Source: a bacterium
GTDB taxonomy: Bacteria > Patescibacteriota > Patescibacteriia > CAIQCM01
NCBI GenBank assembly: GCA_023246535.1
Contig: JAHFIF010000048.1
Span: 1-8,554 of the forward strand
Length of the DNA: 8,554 nt
Direction: 5' to 3'
The notes below the pieces were generated by a model. The model ran no database searches, was not told where the DNA came from, and worked only from the letters and a program-made list of their open reading frames with translations. Each line of letters opens with the position of its first letter. Within the stretch, counting starts at the first letter, position 1. The translations under genes and the position numbers were made by a program. Of this stretch, positions 1 to 6,900 are shown piece by piece.

Positions 1-20
1 CATCCCGCCATGGCGGGATG
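1..20 (-). terminator. Palindromic hairpin, probable terminator of the TSP3-loop gene
   Basis: The first 20 bases are a perfect self-complementary palindrome (arms CATCCCGCC and GGCGGGATG). It lies about 20 bases beyond the TGA stop of the minus-strand gene at 42-1109, which is where an intrinsic terminator is expected. On the plus strand the palindrome is followed by five T, so it could also stop a convergent gene from the left. The T-tract that would serve the minus-strand gene lies outside the window and cannot be checked. The arms resemble those of the palindrome at 1299-1318, so it may be a repeated element used as a terminator. Confidence 0.65.
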
Positions 21-41
21 TTTTTGTTTAAAGCTTCAAGG

Positions 42-1109
42 TCATTTTTTTACCGCGCAGTTGATCTGCGTCGGGTCGGGCGTGCTGGTAACCTCCCCGT
101 CTTTGACGGAAAAACTCATCGACCCCGAGAAAATAAAGTCGCCCTTTTTCGCATCGGTATAGTTTTGCACGAACTTGTCGATCGGTCCGACGCACGACAA
201 ATTATTCATCCCGTTGTTCTTGATGTAATCCAGCTGTTGCAAGGCGCTCTGTTTCTGCTCGGCGGAAAGCGTTTTGGATAAAAAGATCTTCTGATTGGAC
301 GCCAGCTTGTCAATCTGGCAGTTATCAAGGCTTGGCGATCCGACGACCTCGTCGGTATTGTCGCTGCTTATGTCCATGAGCGTCGCATGATACTTCAGGC
401 GCGCCGGCAAACAGCCGGCCGTCAATTTGATGAAGCATTCAATGTCGTCGCCGCAATCAACGATCTTGCCGCTTTGCGCGCCGGTGACGGCAACAACCTG
501 CGGGATCATTTTTAGGTTGGCGTTGTTTATTCCCAGCGCCGTTTTAGCGATCAGGTCGGTCGCAAAAACATAGCGGCGACCGTCAGTTTTGTTGATGTAC
601 CAGGCATAGCTGTCGACCGACGCATGAACAACCTTCCCGCCGTAAGCGGCCAGCAATTTTTTATCGACCGCCACCTTGCCAGGACCGAACGGATCGTAGC
701 CGCCCAGGATCTCGGTCTTGTCGCTAAAGCCGTCCTTGTCGGTATCGGCGACGGCCGGATCGGTTCCCAGCATCAGCTCAACCGGGTCGGCAAGGCCGTC
801 ATTGTCGGCATCGACCGACTTGTTGGCGCCGGTCGCAGCCGGAAGAATTTTGGCCAGCGGAAACTTTTTTAAATCGGCGCCTTCTATCGTCGCAATGTTC
901 GTGTACAGAAACCAAGCGGTTGAACCGTCGTTGAGCGTCACCGCGTGGCGCAAATGATCGACCGGCGAGACGTACCACATTTTTCCGCCGGCTTGCGTTT
1001 GTATAAGAAACCGCCCGTCATACTTGTTCGCCGTCGCCGCGGACGCCACGAGCGGCAAAGACAAAAACAGCACTAATAACAAACTTGATAGGCAGATGAT
1101 TTTTTTCAT
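42..1109 (-). CDS. Secreted protein with thrombospondin type 3 calcium loops between two copies of a WY-type module
   Basis: This is a 355-residue exported protein of unknown molecular role. Residues 1-24 form a type I signal peptide: MKK, a Leu-rich core, then VASA before ATANKY. There is no lipobox. Residues 100-111 (DADNDGLADPVE) and 122-133 (DTDKDGFSDKTE) are DxDxDGxxDxxE loops as in thrombospondin type 3/EF-hand-like repeats, so calcium binding is likely from family knowledge. They are flanked by two divergent copies of one module, residues ~31-84 (GRFLIQ...WYVSP...LKKFP) and ~158-203 (GKVVHA...WYINK...RRYVF...ALGINNANLKMIP). The second copy is closer to the form I associate with Patescibacteria surface proteins. 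The C-terminal ~140 residues contain six Cys (219, 225, 233, 264, 306, 351), suggesting disulfides in an exported domain; I do not recognise this part. The start at 1109 was chosen because the signal peptide begins there. An ATG two codons upstream (1115) is equally possible. Neither has a Shine-Dalgarno sequence. A longer reading would run back through the tRNA gene and is rejected. The gene has its own promoter (1134-1142) and a downstream hairpin. Confidence 0.88.
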   Translation of the reverse strand: MKKIICLSSLLLVLFLSLPLVASAATANKYDGRFLIQTQAGGKMWYVSPVDHLRHAVTLNDGSTAWFLYTNIATIEGADLKKFPLAKILPAATGANKSVDADNDGLADPVELMLGTDPAVADTDKDGFSDKTEILGGYDPFGPGKVAVDKKLLAAYGGKVVHASVDSYAWYINKTDGRRYVFATDLIAKTALGINNANLKMIPQVVAVTGAQSGKIVDCGDDIECFIKLTAGCLPARLKYHATLMDISSDNTDEVVGSPSLDNCQIDKLASNQKIFLSKTLSAEQKQSALQQLDYIKNNGMNNLSCVGPIDKFVQNYTDAKKGDFIFSGSMSFSVKDGEVTSTPDPTQINCAVKK

Positions 1110-1133
1110 GTGCATAGAGATATTTATGCAGAA

Positions 1134-1162
1134 ATTATAACACGCTGGTGACATTATAAAAA
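1134..1162 (-). promoter_or_regulatory. Extended -10 promoter for the TSP3-loop gene
   Basis: On the minus strand TGTTATAAT (1142-1134) is a perfect TATAAT with the TG extension. Initiation would fall near 1127, giving a leader of only about 12 to 18 bases. The -35 is poor: TTTTTA at 1162-1157 with a 17-base spacer, made from the T-tract of the tRNA terminator. A second TATAAT at 1158-1153 could be an alternative start but has no -35 partner. Confidence 0.68.
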
Positions 1163-1163
1163 C

Positions 1164-1194
1164 AAAAAAACCTACCGTATTGGTAGGATTTTTT
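1164..1194 (-). terminator. Intrinsic terminator of tRNA-Ala
   Basis: On the minus strand the 6-bp stem CCTACC/GGTAGG closes a 5-base loop and is followed by seven T (1170-1164). A run of A precedes it, so the stem can lengthen by A-U pairs and could also terminate plus-strand transcription. It begins at the encoded CCA end of the tRNA, so processing and termination signals are contiguous. Its T-tract lies just upstream of the next promoter. Confidence 0.88.
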
Positions 1195-1267
1195 GGTGGA
1201 CCCATCGAGAATCGAACTCGAACCTCTTCCATGCCATGGAAGCGTAATGCCACTTTACTATGGGCCC
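1194..1267 (-). tRNA. tRNA-Ala (anticodon GGC), CCA encoded
   Basis: A complete 74-base cloverleaf. The acceptor stem is GGGCCCA paired with TGGGTCC, then discriminator A and an encoded CCA. Pair 3 is G3:U70, the main identity element of alanine tRNA. The D arm is GTAA/TTAC around a 7-base loop AGTGGCA. The anticodon arm is CTTCC/GGAAG with loop ATGGCAT, giving anticodon GGC, which reads GCC and GCU. The loop has A32 and U38, a pairing known to be conserved in tRNA-Ala(GGC). The variable loop is 4 bases (AGGT) and the T arm is TCGAG/CTCGA with loop TTCGATT. The small D loop recalls a tRNA-Gly body, but the anticodon and G3:U70 make alanine secure. A promoter (1329-1357) lies upstream and a terminator is immediately downstream, so it is a single-gene unit. 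Confidence 0.95.
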
Positions 1268-1298
1268 AAAAAACCAATAATTGTTTGAAAATGCGCGT

Positions 1299-1318
1299 AT
1301 CCCGGCTTCCGCCGGGAT
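1299..1318 (-). repeat. REP-like palindrome in the tRNA leader
   Basis: ATCCCGGC and GCCGGGAT form a perfect 8-bp stem around TTCC. Read on the minus strand with its flank (TGTCATCCCGGCGGAAGC), it encodes the peptide VIPAEAGI, a hallmark of dispersed palindromic repeats that often get annotated as tiny proteins in many bacterial genomes. It lies between the predicted promoter at 1329-1357 and the tRNA 5' end at 1267, so it should form a hairpin in the precursor tRNA leader. Only one clear copy is seen in the window, so repeat status rests on resemblance to known elements. Confidence 0.6.
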
Positions 1319-1328
1319 GACAATAGAG

Positions 1329-1357
1329 AATATAACAAACCGGGCCACTTTGTTCAA
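1329..1357 (-). promoter_or_regulatory. Promoter for tRNA-Ala
   Basis: On the minus strand TTGAAC (1357-1352) is followed by a 17-base spacer and TATATT (1334-1329), a good sigma-70-type match with ideal spacing. Predicted initiation is near 1322, giving a 5' leader of about 55 bases before the tRNA. The -35 box lies in the loop and inner stem of the terminator of the upstream gene, so terminator and promoter share bases. Confidence 0.7.
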
Positions 1358-1366
1358 GTGGCCCGG
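1340..1366 (-). terminator. Intrinsic terminator of the Wzy/WaaL-like gene
   Basis: A perfect 11-bp stem (CCGGGCCACTT/AAGTGGCCCGG) with a 5-base loop starts 30 bases after the TAG stop of the gene at 1396-3888. On the minus strand it is followed by the T-rich TTTGTTATATT rather than a pure T run. That tail is also the -10 region of the tRNA promoter. Confidence 0.8.
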
Positions 1367-1395
1367 CGTTTTACGTTGAGATTATCGACTGTCCC

Positions 1396-3888
1396 CTACT
1401 TTTTTAAGCGCGTGGTCGGCTTGGTCGCGGGCAGGTCGGTCGGGGAAACCGGCGCCGTGGTCACCGAGCCGGTTGTGTCGGTTCCGGCCGCGGGCGTGCC
1501 GGTGGCGGCAGCGGAGCCGGGGGCGATCTTGCCGGATTTCTCATCCTGCAAGGTCTGCAAGCGCTTTTGGACGTTCTTGTCGTCCGGCGAGAGCTTTAAG
1601 ACGGCCTGGACCTGGGCGATGGCGTCATCCCACTTCTGCTGCTCCTCGTAAATGCTCGAGAGGATCCAGCGGGCGTTGGCAAAATTCGGCGTTTTTTCGA
1701 TCAAGTACTCGAGCTCAGATTGCGCTTTGTCCTTTTGGCCGTCGCGGTAATAAAGCATGGCCAGTTCCAAACCGACGCCGGTGTCGTTGGGATAGGCTTG
1801 GGCGACCGGCAACAAGGCGGCAATGGCGTCCTTGGTCTTGTTCTGCGCGTCCAAGACCAGCGCTTTTTGGTAGGTCGCGGGCGCGTAATCGGCCTTCAGG
1901 GCGAGCGCCTTGTCGAGCCAGGTTAAGGCGCTAACGAGCGAATCGGTCGTTACCTTCTGGAGCGCGGTCTTGTCGGCGTCTTTGGCGTTAGCCGAATCCG
2001 AAGCGGCTTTGGCGGCCTCGCCCAGGAAGACGCGGCCGATCGAAGTGAGATGGACCGGCGAGGTCGGGTCAAGCTCCGAAGCCTTGGTGTAGGCTTTGAC
2101 GGCTTCGTCGCCGGAATTGGTCACGTAGGCGATGATCGCCTCGTAGATGGCGCCAAGCTGCGACCAGTTCTGCAAATTGTCGGGCGACATGTCGGCCGCC
2201 GCGCGGCCCGCTTTAACGGCGGACGCGGTCAGCGTCTGCACTTGGCTGGTCCGGGCGGCGGTATCGAGCTTGCTGTCGTTGATCACCTGTTGGATCTTGA
2301 GCAAGTAAGCTTGCGACAAATTGCGGGCGACCGAATCGGATTGCGGGTTCATTTGCGCCGCGGCTTCCAAATTCTTGATCACGCCGTCGATCTGCGTATT
2401 GGTGTCCTTGCCGACGGCGCTCATGAAATTGACGTCCGAGTAGAGGCGCGTGCCGTCGACAAACCAGCCGGCGAGCGAGAGCACGATCAGAATAACGAAA
2501 GCGAAGGTCATGACCAGGCCCGAGCGCGGCGAAGACTGGAAGCTGACTTCGGAATTCTCCAGCGACGTGGTGCGGACCAGCAAGGCAAAAAGCAGCCAGA
2601 ACATGAAAAGCGTGGCCAGCGAGGCGCCGTAGATGACCAACCCGGCGGCGACAGCCAGCCAAGCGGCAAAAATTGAAAGCGCGAAGACCCAGGTCCCCTC
2701 GCCCTTGTGGCGGGAAGCGATCAAATAACTGATCGGCTTCCAGATGCCGACGATCAGGACGGCCAGCCAAGCAACAAGCCCGGCCAAACCCATGGTGGCG
2801 GCAACCGTGGAGAGATAGGAGGCGCCGCGGTCGAACTGCACGTACCACAGCGCGCTCTTGTTAAGGTCAACCGTGCGGTGCATGGCAAAATCCTGGCCAA
2901 ACGTGCCCGGGCCGCTGCCAAAGATGGGGTGGCCGAAAAGCGAGTCCTTGGCAACGGAAAACGACTGCGAGAACGAAGGGAAAACCTCGGCCGGCGCGTG
3001 AATCGGCAACGGGATGCTCACAGCCAGGAACAGGACGGTGATGACGAGCGCGATCATCGGCACGGCAAGCCAGCTTAAACGCTTAACGGCTTGCGGACGG
3101 ACAACGGCGAAGACCAAAACCGTCAACAACGCGATGGCAACCGCGGTCCAAAGCGGCCAAAAATTAATGGTCGCGACCACGATGAGGGCCAAAGCGCCGG
3201 CGACGCCGACGATGATCCGGCGCGCGAGCATGAATTTGCCTTCATCTTCGATCAAGAACGAGGTGGCCGCCATGACCGCGATGATCGCGGCGTAAAGGCC
3301 CATGGTAACGGTCGAACCGATCAGGTTGAACGAAGCCGAAGTGATTGCCGGGATCAGGTGGGCGCCGGCGAATTGCAGCAGGGCGTAAAGCGAGATTAGC
3401 CCGCCGACCGCGGTGGCCGCGAAGATCGCGCGGGGCGCAAAACGGCGCTTTTCCGGGATGTTCACGACGACAAAAAAGAAAGCGGCGAAAAGCAGCGTGG
3501 TGACAAGCGACTGGTATTCCTGTCCCCCGTCGCCGATGATGCCGACATAACGGGAACCGGAGAACAGCGCCGAGAGCAGCACGACGCCGGTCAGAACCAG
3601 GACGATCGGGTTGGCGACGGTGCGGCGGATCGACAGGGTCCGATCAACGAGCATGCTGCCGACCCAGCAAAGAGCGGCCAGACTGACCAAAACCAAAAGC
3701 GCGATCTGCTTGGGGAATTCCAGCGTTTGGCTGGTGTTGACCAAGAAGACCAGCGGCACCAAGGCCACGGCGGCAAGAGCCAAACCTTCGGCAATGGCGC
3801 CCAGAATGGCGCTGAGTTTTTTTGGCGGCATAAGACGTGGTTCTTTGGCCGATGAAAGACCGGCCGATGAAAGATAATCTGTAGGCAT
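1396..3888 (-). CDS. O-antigen ligase/polymerase-like (Wzy/WaaL family) membrane protein with C-terminal TPRs
   Basis: An 830-residue polytopic membrane protein. Hydrophobic segments lie near residues 26-50, 60-81, 93-111, 127-143, 152-176, 188-213, 224-242, 244-263, 272-292, 361-384, 399-421, 423-438 and 457-477. The long loop 293-360 holds FGHPIFGSGPGTFGQDFAMH (319-338), then N343 and W348, and matches the 'lfG.GpGtF...r' signature of the large loop in O-antigen ligases and polymerases. That family transfers or polymerises lipid-linked glycans outside the membrane, onto lipid A, other glycans or protein (PglL type); the acceptor cannot be told here. Residues ~500-780 are helical TPR-like repeats, clearest at ~574-608, 655-700, 706-738 and 740-773 (A.....L...P patterns). 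The tail (789-830) is Thr/Pro/Ala-rich. The start at 3888 was chosen because the promoter's predicted initiation site is near 3906; an in-frame ATG at 3963 would lie upstream of it. An ATG at 3831 (MPPKKLSA, 811 residues) is a good alternative. No Shine-Dalgarno precedes either. Confidence 0.85.
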   Translation of the reverse strand: MPTDYLSSAGLSSAKEPRLMPPKKLSAILGAIAEGLALAAVALVPLVFLVNTSQTLEFPKQIALLVLVSLAALCWVGSMLVDRTLSIRRTVANPIVLVLTGVVLLSALFSGSRYVGIIGDGGQEYQSLVTTLLFAAFFFVVVNIPEKRRFAPRAIFAATAVGGLISLYALLQFAGAHLIPAITSASFNLIGSTVTMGLYAAIIAVMAATSFLIEDEGKFMLARRIIVGVAGALALIVVATINFWPLWTAVAIALLTVLVFAVVRPQAVKRLSWLAVPMIALVITVLFLAVSIPLPIHAPAEVFPSFSQSFSVAKDSLFGHPIFGSGPGTFGQDFAMHRTVDLNKSALWYVQFDRGASYLSTVAATMGLAGLVAWLAVLIVGIWKPISYLIASRHKGEGTWVFALSIFAAWLAVAAGLVIYGASLATLFMFWLLFALLVRTTSLENSEVSFQSSPRSGLVMTFAFVILIVLSLAGWFVDGTRLYSDVNFMSAVGKDTNTQIDGVIKNLEAAAQMNPQSDSVARNLSQAYLLKIQQVINDSKLDTAARTSQVQTLTASAVKAGRAAADMSPDNLQNWSQLGAIYEAIIAYVTNSGDEAVKAYTKASELDPTSPVHLTSIGRVFLGEAAKAASDSANAKDADKTALQKVTTDSLVSALTWLDKALALKADYAPATYQKALVLDAQNKTKDAIAALLPVAQAYPNDTGVGLELAMLYYRDGQKDKAQSELEYLIEKTPNFANARWILSSIYEEQQKWDDAIAQVQAVLKLSPDDKNVQKRLQTLQDEKSGKIAPGSAAATGTPAAGTDTTGSVTTAPVSPTDLPATKPTTRLKK
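3847..3874 (-). repeat. Short tandem duplication near the Wzy/WaaL-like start
   Basis: The 13-mer ggccgatgaaaga (plus strand) occurs at 3847-3859 and again at 3862-3874, a 15-bp period. It is in frame and encodes the repeated SSAG/SSAK between the two candidate start codons (3888 and 3831). Its location in a stretch of no clear function fits either a leader peptide tolerant of slippage or untranslated DNA. Confidence 0.6.
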
Positions 3889-3912
3889 AGTCGTGTTAAA
3901 TATGATGTCCCC

Positions 3913-3921
3913 AGTATAGCA
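3913..3921 (-). promoter_or_regulatory. Extended -10 promoter for the Wzy/WaaL-like gene
   Basis: On the minus strand TGCTATACT (3921-3913) is an extended -10 with five of six bases of TATAAT. Predicted initiation is near 3906, about 18 bases before the ATG at 3888. There is no good -35: at normal spacing the position falls in the 3' arm of the preceding terminator (TTTCAT or TTCATG). The TG extension may compensate. Confidence 0.65.
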
Positions 3922-3926
3922 CAACA

Positions 3927-3972
3927 AAATAATGCATGAAACACGCCAGACGGCGTGTTTCATGCATTATTT
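3927..3972 (-). terminator. Long intrinsic terminator of the giant fibre gene
   Basis: A perfect 21-bp inverted repeat (inner arm ATGCATGAAACACGCC) closes a 4-base loop. It starts 22 bases after the TAA stop of the fibre gene and ends in TTTTG on the minus strand. The stem is unusually long. Its A- and T-rich base makes it potentially bidirectional. It ends five bases before the extended -10 of the next gene. Confidence 0.88.
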
Positions 3973-3993
3973 ATCGTTGAGATGTTTCCTTGA

Positions 3994-6900
3994 TTACGGC
4001 GCAACTTCAGCCGCGGTTGTAACGGTGATTGGCGTTGGTTGGTCGGCGGCCGCCGCCGGAGCTTCTGAAACCGTTGCGCTCGGACTGTCAGGCGCGGCCG
4101 TCGTTACCGTCGCGGGCGCGGGAATACCGGCCTCGGCCGAAGGACTGGCCGGCGGCGCGCTGTCAACCGGTGCCGGCTCGGCCGGAACCGTTGCCACCGG
4201 AGCGGCCGGGGCGGCGTCCGACTCGACCGGAGCTTGACTGGCCGGCGGCTCATTGCTCGCGGGCGGCGCGGCCGGGGCGTTTAGATTGCCTTGTTCCGGC
4301 GACGCGGCCTGGAGTAAGAGCAGTTTATCAAGCTGCGCTTTGGTAATGCAGGTCTCCCCGCCCTCGCTTGCGCTGCCGACGCACAGTTTCGTCTGGTGCG
4401 TTTCATAGAAGTAACCCTGGACGGCGGTCACGCGCATGGCAACAAAGTTAGAAGCCATTTCAATCCCGGAGCTAATTTTTTCACCGATGATCGCGAGCGG
4501 ATCAAGCGGCGCTTCATTTTTAATTTCATCCAGATTGAAAGTTTCTACGGAATTGATCGGCGACGGCAAGATGTTGGCCAGCACGGTCGGGTTGAAGGCG
4601 TCGTTCGGCAAGTAGCCGTTCTTAAGGAACATGACGACCACGCCGGTTTCGTTCGATCCGCCGTCATCATAGGCCGACAAGGCTTGGCCGATCACCGCGC
4701 CGGAACGCGTTGCTTTCATGGCGGTGCCGGGCTGCGAAGAAGCCGTGAGATAATCGCCGGGCGCGATCGGACCGTTCTCGGCGTTGACCCTGACCGGCAC
4801 GCGGCCGGAAAGGGCGACCAGCGCCGGATACGAACCTTGCGGCGCGTCGCCGTTGCCCATTACCAAGCCCGGGCTGGTCGTGATCACGCCAATGACCTTG
4901 CTGTCATAAGCGCTGCCGCTCGCCGTCACACCGGACTCGGATTGCGGATCGATCGACACGACCGTGCTGGGCGGCAAAAGTGCGTCGCGGCTGTGATACA
5001 TTTCCGACAAGTCAACGCCCGTATCCATCACCATCGCCACGGCCGTGCCGCCGATCGCATACGCCTGCGTCGAGGCGTAGGTACACAGCGAGTAGCTCTG
5101 CGCCGAAGTGCCGGGATCGGCAACCAACGCGGCGGCGTAAACATTGCCGATGCTCTTGTTTGCCGTTCCCTTGAAACTCATGGTACCGGTCGTGAGCAGC
5201 GACCCGGCGTTACACGTCGTGCCGGTTCGAATTTCGAGGCTGACCGTTTGGAAGGTAGTCGATGCCGCCGTCGGCGTCACCCAAAGATCGGCGTAAATGT
5301 ATACGTCGCCGGTGACCGTGCTCGGCGTGATTGAAATCGTCGTCGGGCCGACTTTGACCGCGGTGGCGGAGGTCGTCGCCGAAGTCGTGACGCTGGTCGA
5401 GGCGAGGTTAGTGGCGGAAAGCTGCGAATCGCCGACCACCGGACCGTCGCAATTCCTCCATGCCCCGTTCTCATAACAACGGAACTTATTGAGGCTGGTG
5501 CTGTAATACATTTCACCGTTGGTGCCGGACGGATCCGCGGCGGCCGAACCAAGAGTCAAGTAACTGTTGGCCGAAAGCGTGATGCCGGAGACGGCCGTGA
5601 TCGCGCCGGAATCGTTGATCGTGAATGGATTGCCATAACCGACGGAAAGCAGCGCAGACGGCGAGTCGCTACCGATGCCGATGTAAGAACCGGTGTCCGA
5701 AAGCATCGAACTGGTGATCGAGGTCGCGCCATCAAACCTGGCCAGATGGTTCAAGCCGCCGGAGCCGCTGATGCCGCCGCCGCCCGTCGTGCCAACGCAA
5801 TCTACCCAACCGAAACTATTGTAACAACGGAACAGGCCGGAGGCGGCGTTGTAATACATGGCTCCGAGCACGCCCGTCGGATCGAGCGTGTTATCGCTCT
5901 TGTTGTCGAGCACCAACAGATCGGGCGTGGCCGACGGCGTTCCGGTTCCGATCATGACCGCGCCGGTGCTGGAGTTGTTGGAATTAATCATGAGGTTCCC
6001 GACGGTCGTTTCCCACATCGAAGCCGCGCCGGCGGTGATCGTGATCGCGTTATGCGAAAGAATGTTCACGGCGCCGGCGTTAGCCACGTTGCCGATCGTC
6101 ACGGTGCCGGTCGAGGTGCCGGTATTGATCGTCGTGTTGAAGTTCGAATTGTCATCCAAACTGACGGCGGCGCCGGAAACCGTGAGACCGAGGTTGCCGG
6201 TCATAAGCTGCGAGGACGTGAGCGCGCCGTTCACCGTCGTCGTGACGCCGCTCTTACTGATAGAGACCGAGGTGGCGTTCGCCGTGCCGAGGTTAAGAGC
6301 GGCGGCGGAATCGACAGTGAGGTTGCCGGCGGCGGTCGACCAGGTCGCGGCGGCGGCGGAAGTGATAGTGAGCGCGCCGGCGGTCGTCCGCCAAGTCGAA
6401 GCCGCGCCGGCGGTCAGCGTCAGCGCCGCGCCCGTGGTAAAGGATGAAGCGCCGGCCGAAGACGAGCCGATGGAAATGAGGTTGGCGACGGCGCCGGTGC
6501 CGATCGCGATTGTTTTCACGCCCGCCGCGTTCACGCCGATGTTGATCGTCTTGGCACTGGAGTTTGAGCCGATGCTGACCGTGCCGGTCGTGCCTGAATC
6601 CATGGTCAGGGCGCCGGTACCGGTGAGCGTCAGCGTGCCGGCGGCAGTCGACCAGGTCGCGGCGGCGGCGGAAGTAAACGTGAGGGCTCCGGAAGTGGTT
6701 CGCCAGGTCGAAGCCGCGCCGGCGGTGAGCGTCAAAGCGCCGCCGGAAGTAAACGAGGACGCGCCGGTCGGGGTCAGGTTCACGCTGCCGGCGCCGCTCG
6801 CGGTGAAGTTGCCCGAATCCAAGGTGAAAGCGATATTCGTTGAGTTTGCGGTCGTAATGCCAGCGCCGCCGTTGTAGGCGTCCTGCAAAGTGCCCGCGCC

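Noticed and set aside
42..44. TGA recoded as glycine (code 25)
   Set aside because: TGA appears only as the terminal codon of the TSP3-loop gene, followed closely by a hairpin; no in-frame TGA occurs inside the genes.
1194..1267. Assignment as tRNA-Gly
   Set aside because: The D arm looks Gly-like, but the loop ATGGCAT places GGC at 34-36 and the acceptor has G3:U70, both alanine-specific.
1110..1277. N-terminal extension of the TSP3-loop gene to 1277
   Set aside because: It would translate through the tRNA and its terminator and place ~56 odd residues before a clean signal peptide; the promoter lies at 1134-1142.
1172..1357. Small protein with the VIPAEAGIR motif
   Set aside because: This is a spurious translation of a REP-like palindrome and the tRNA gene, a common misannotation.
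3889..3963. Start of the Wzy/WaaL-like protein at ATG 3963
   Set aside because: This ATG is inside the terminator stem of the upstream gene and upstream of the predicted transcription start near 3906.
4110..4150. AEAGIP peptide in the fibre tail as another REP copy
   Set aside because: The DNA uses different synonymous codons and has no palindrome, so the resemblance is only at peptide level.
4396..6877. Long open frames on the plus strand opposite the fibre gene (for example 4396-5334 and 5858-6877)
   Set aside because: They are Arg/His- or Ala/Val/Pro-rich mirror images of the high-GC Gly/Ala/Ser/Thr repeats, show no recognisable domain, lack ribosome-binding sites and overlap a coherent gene throughout.
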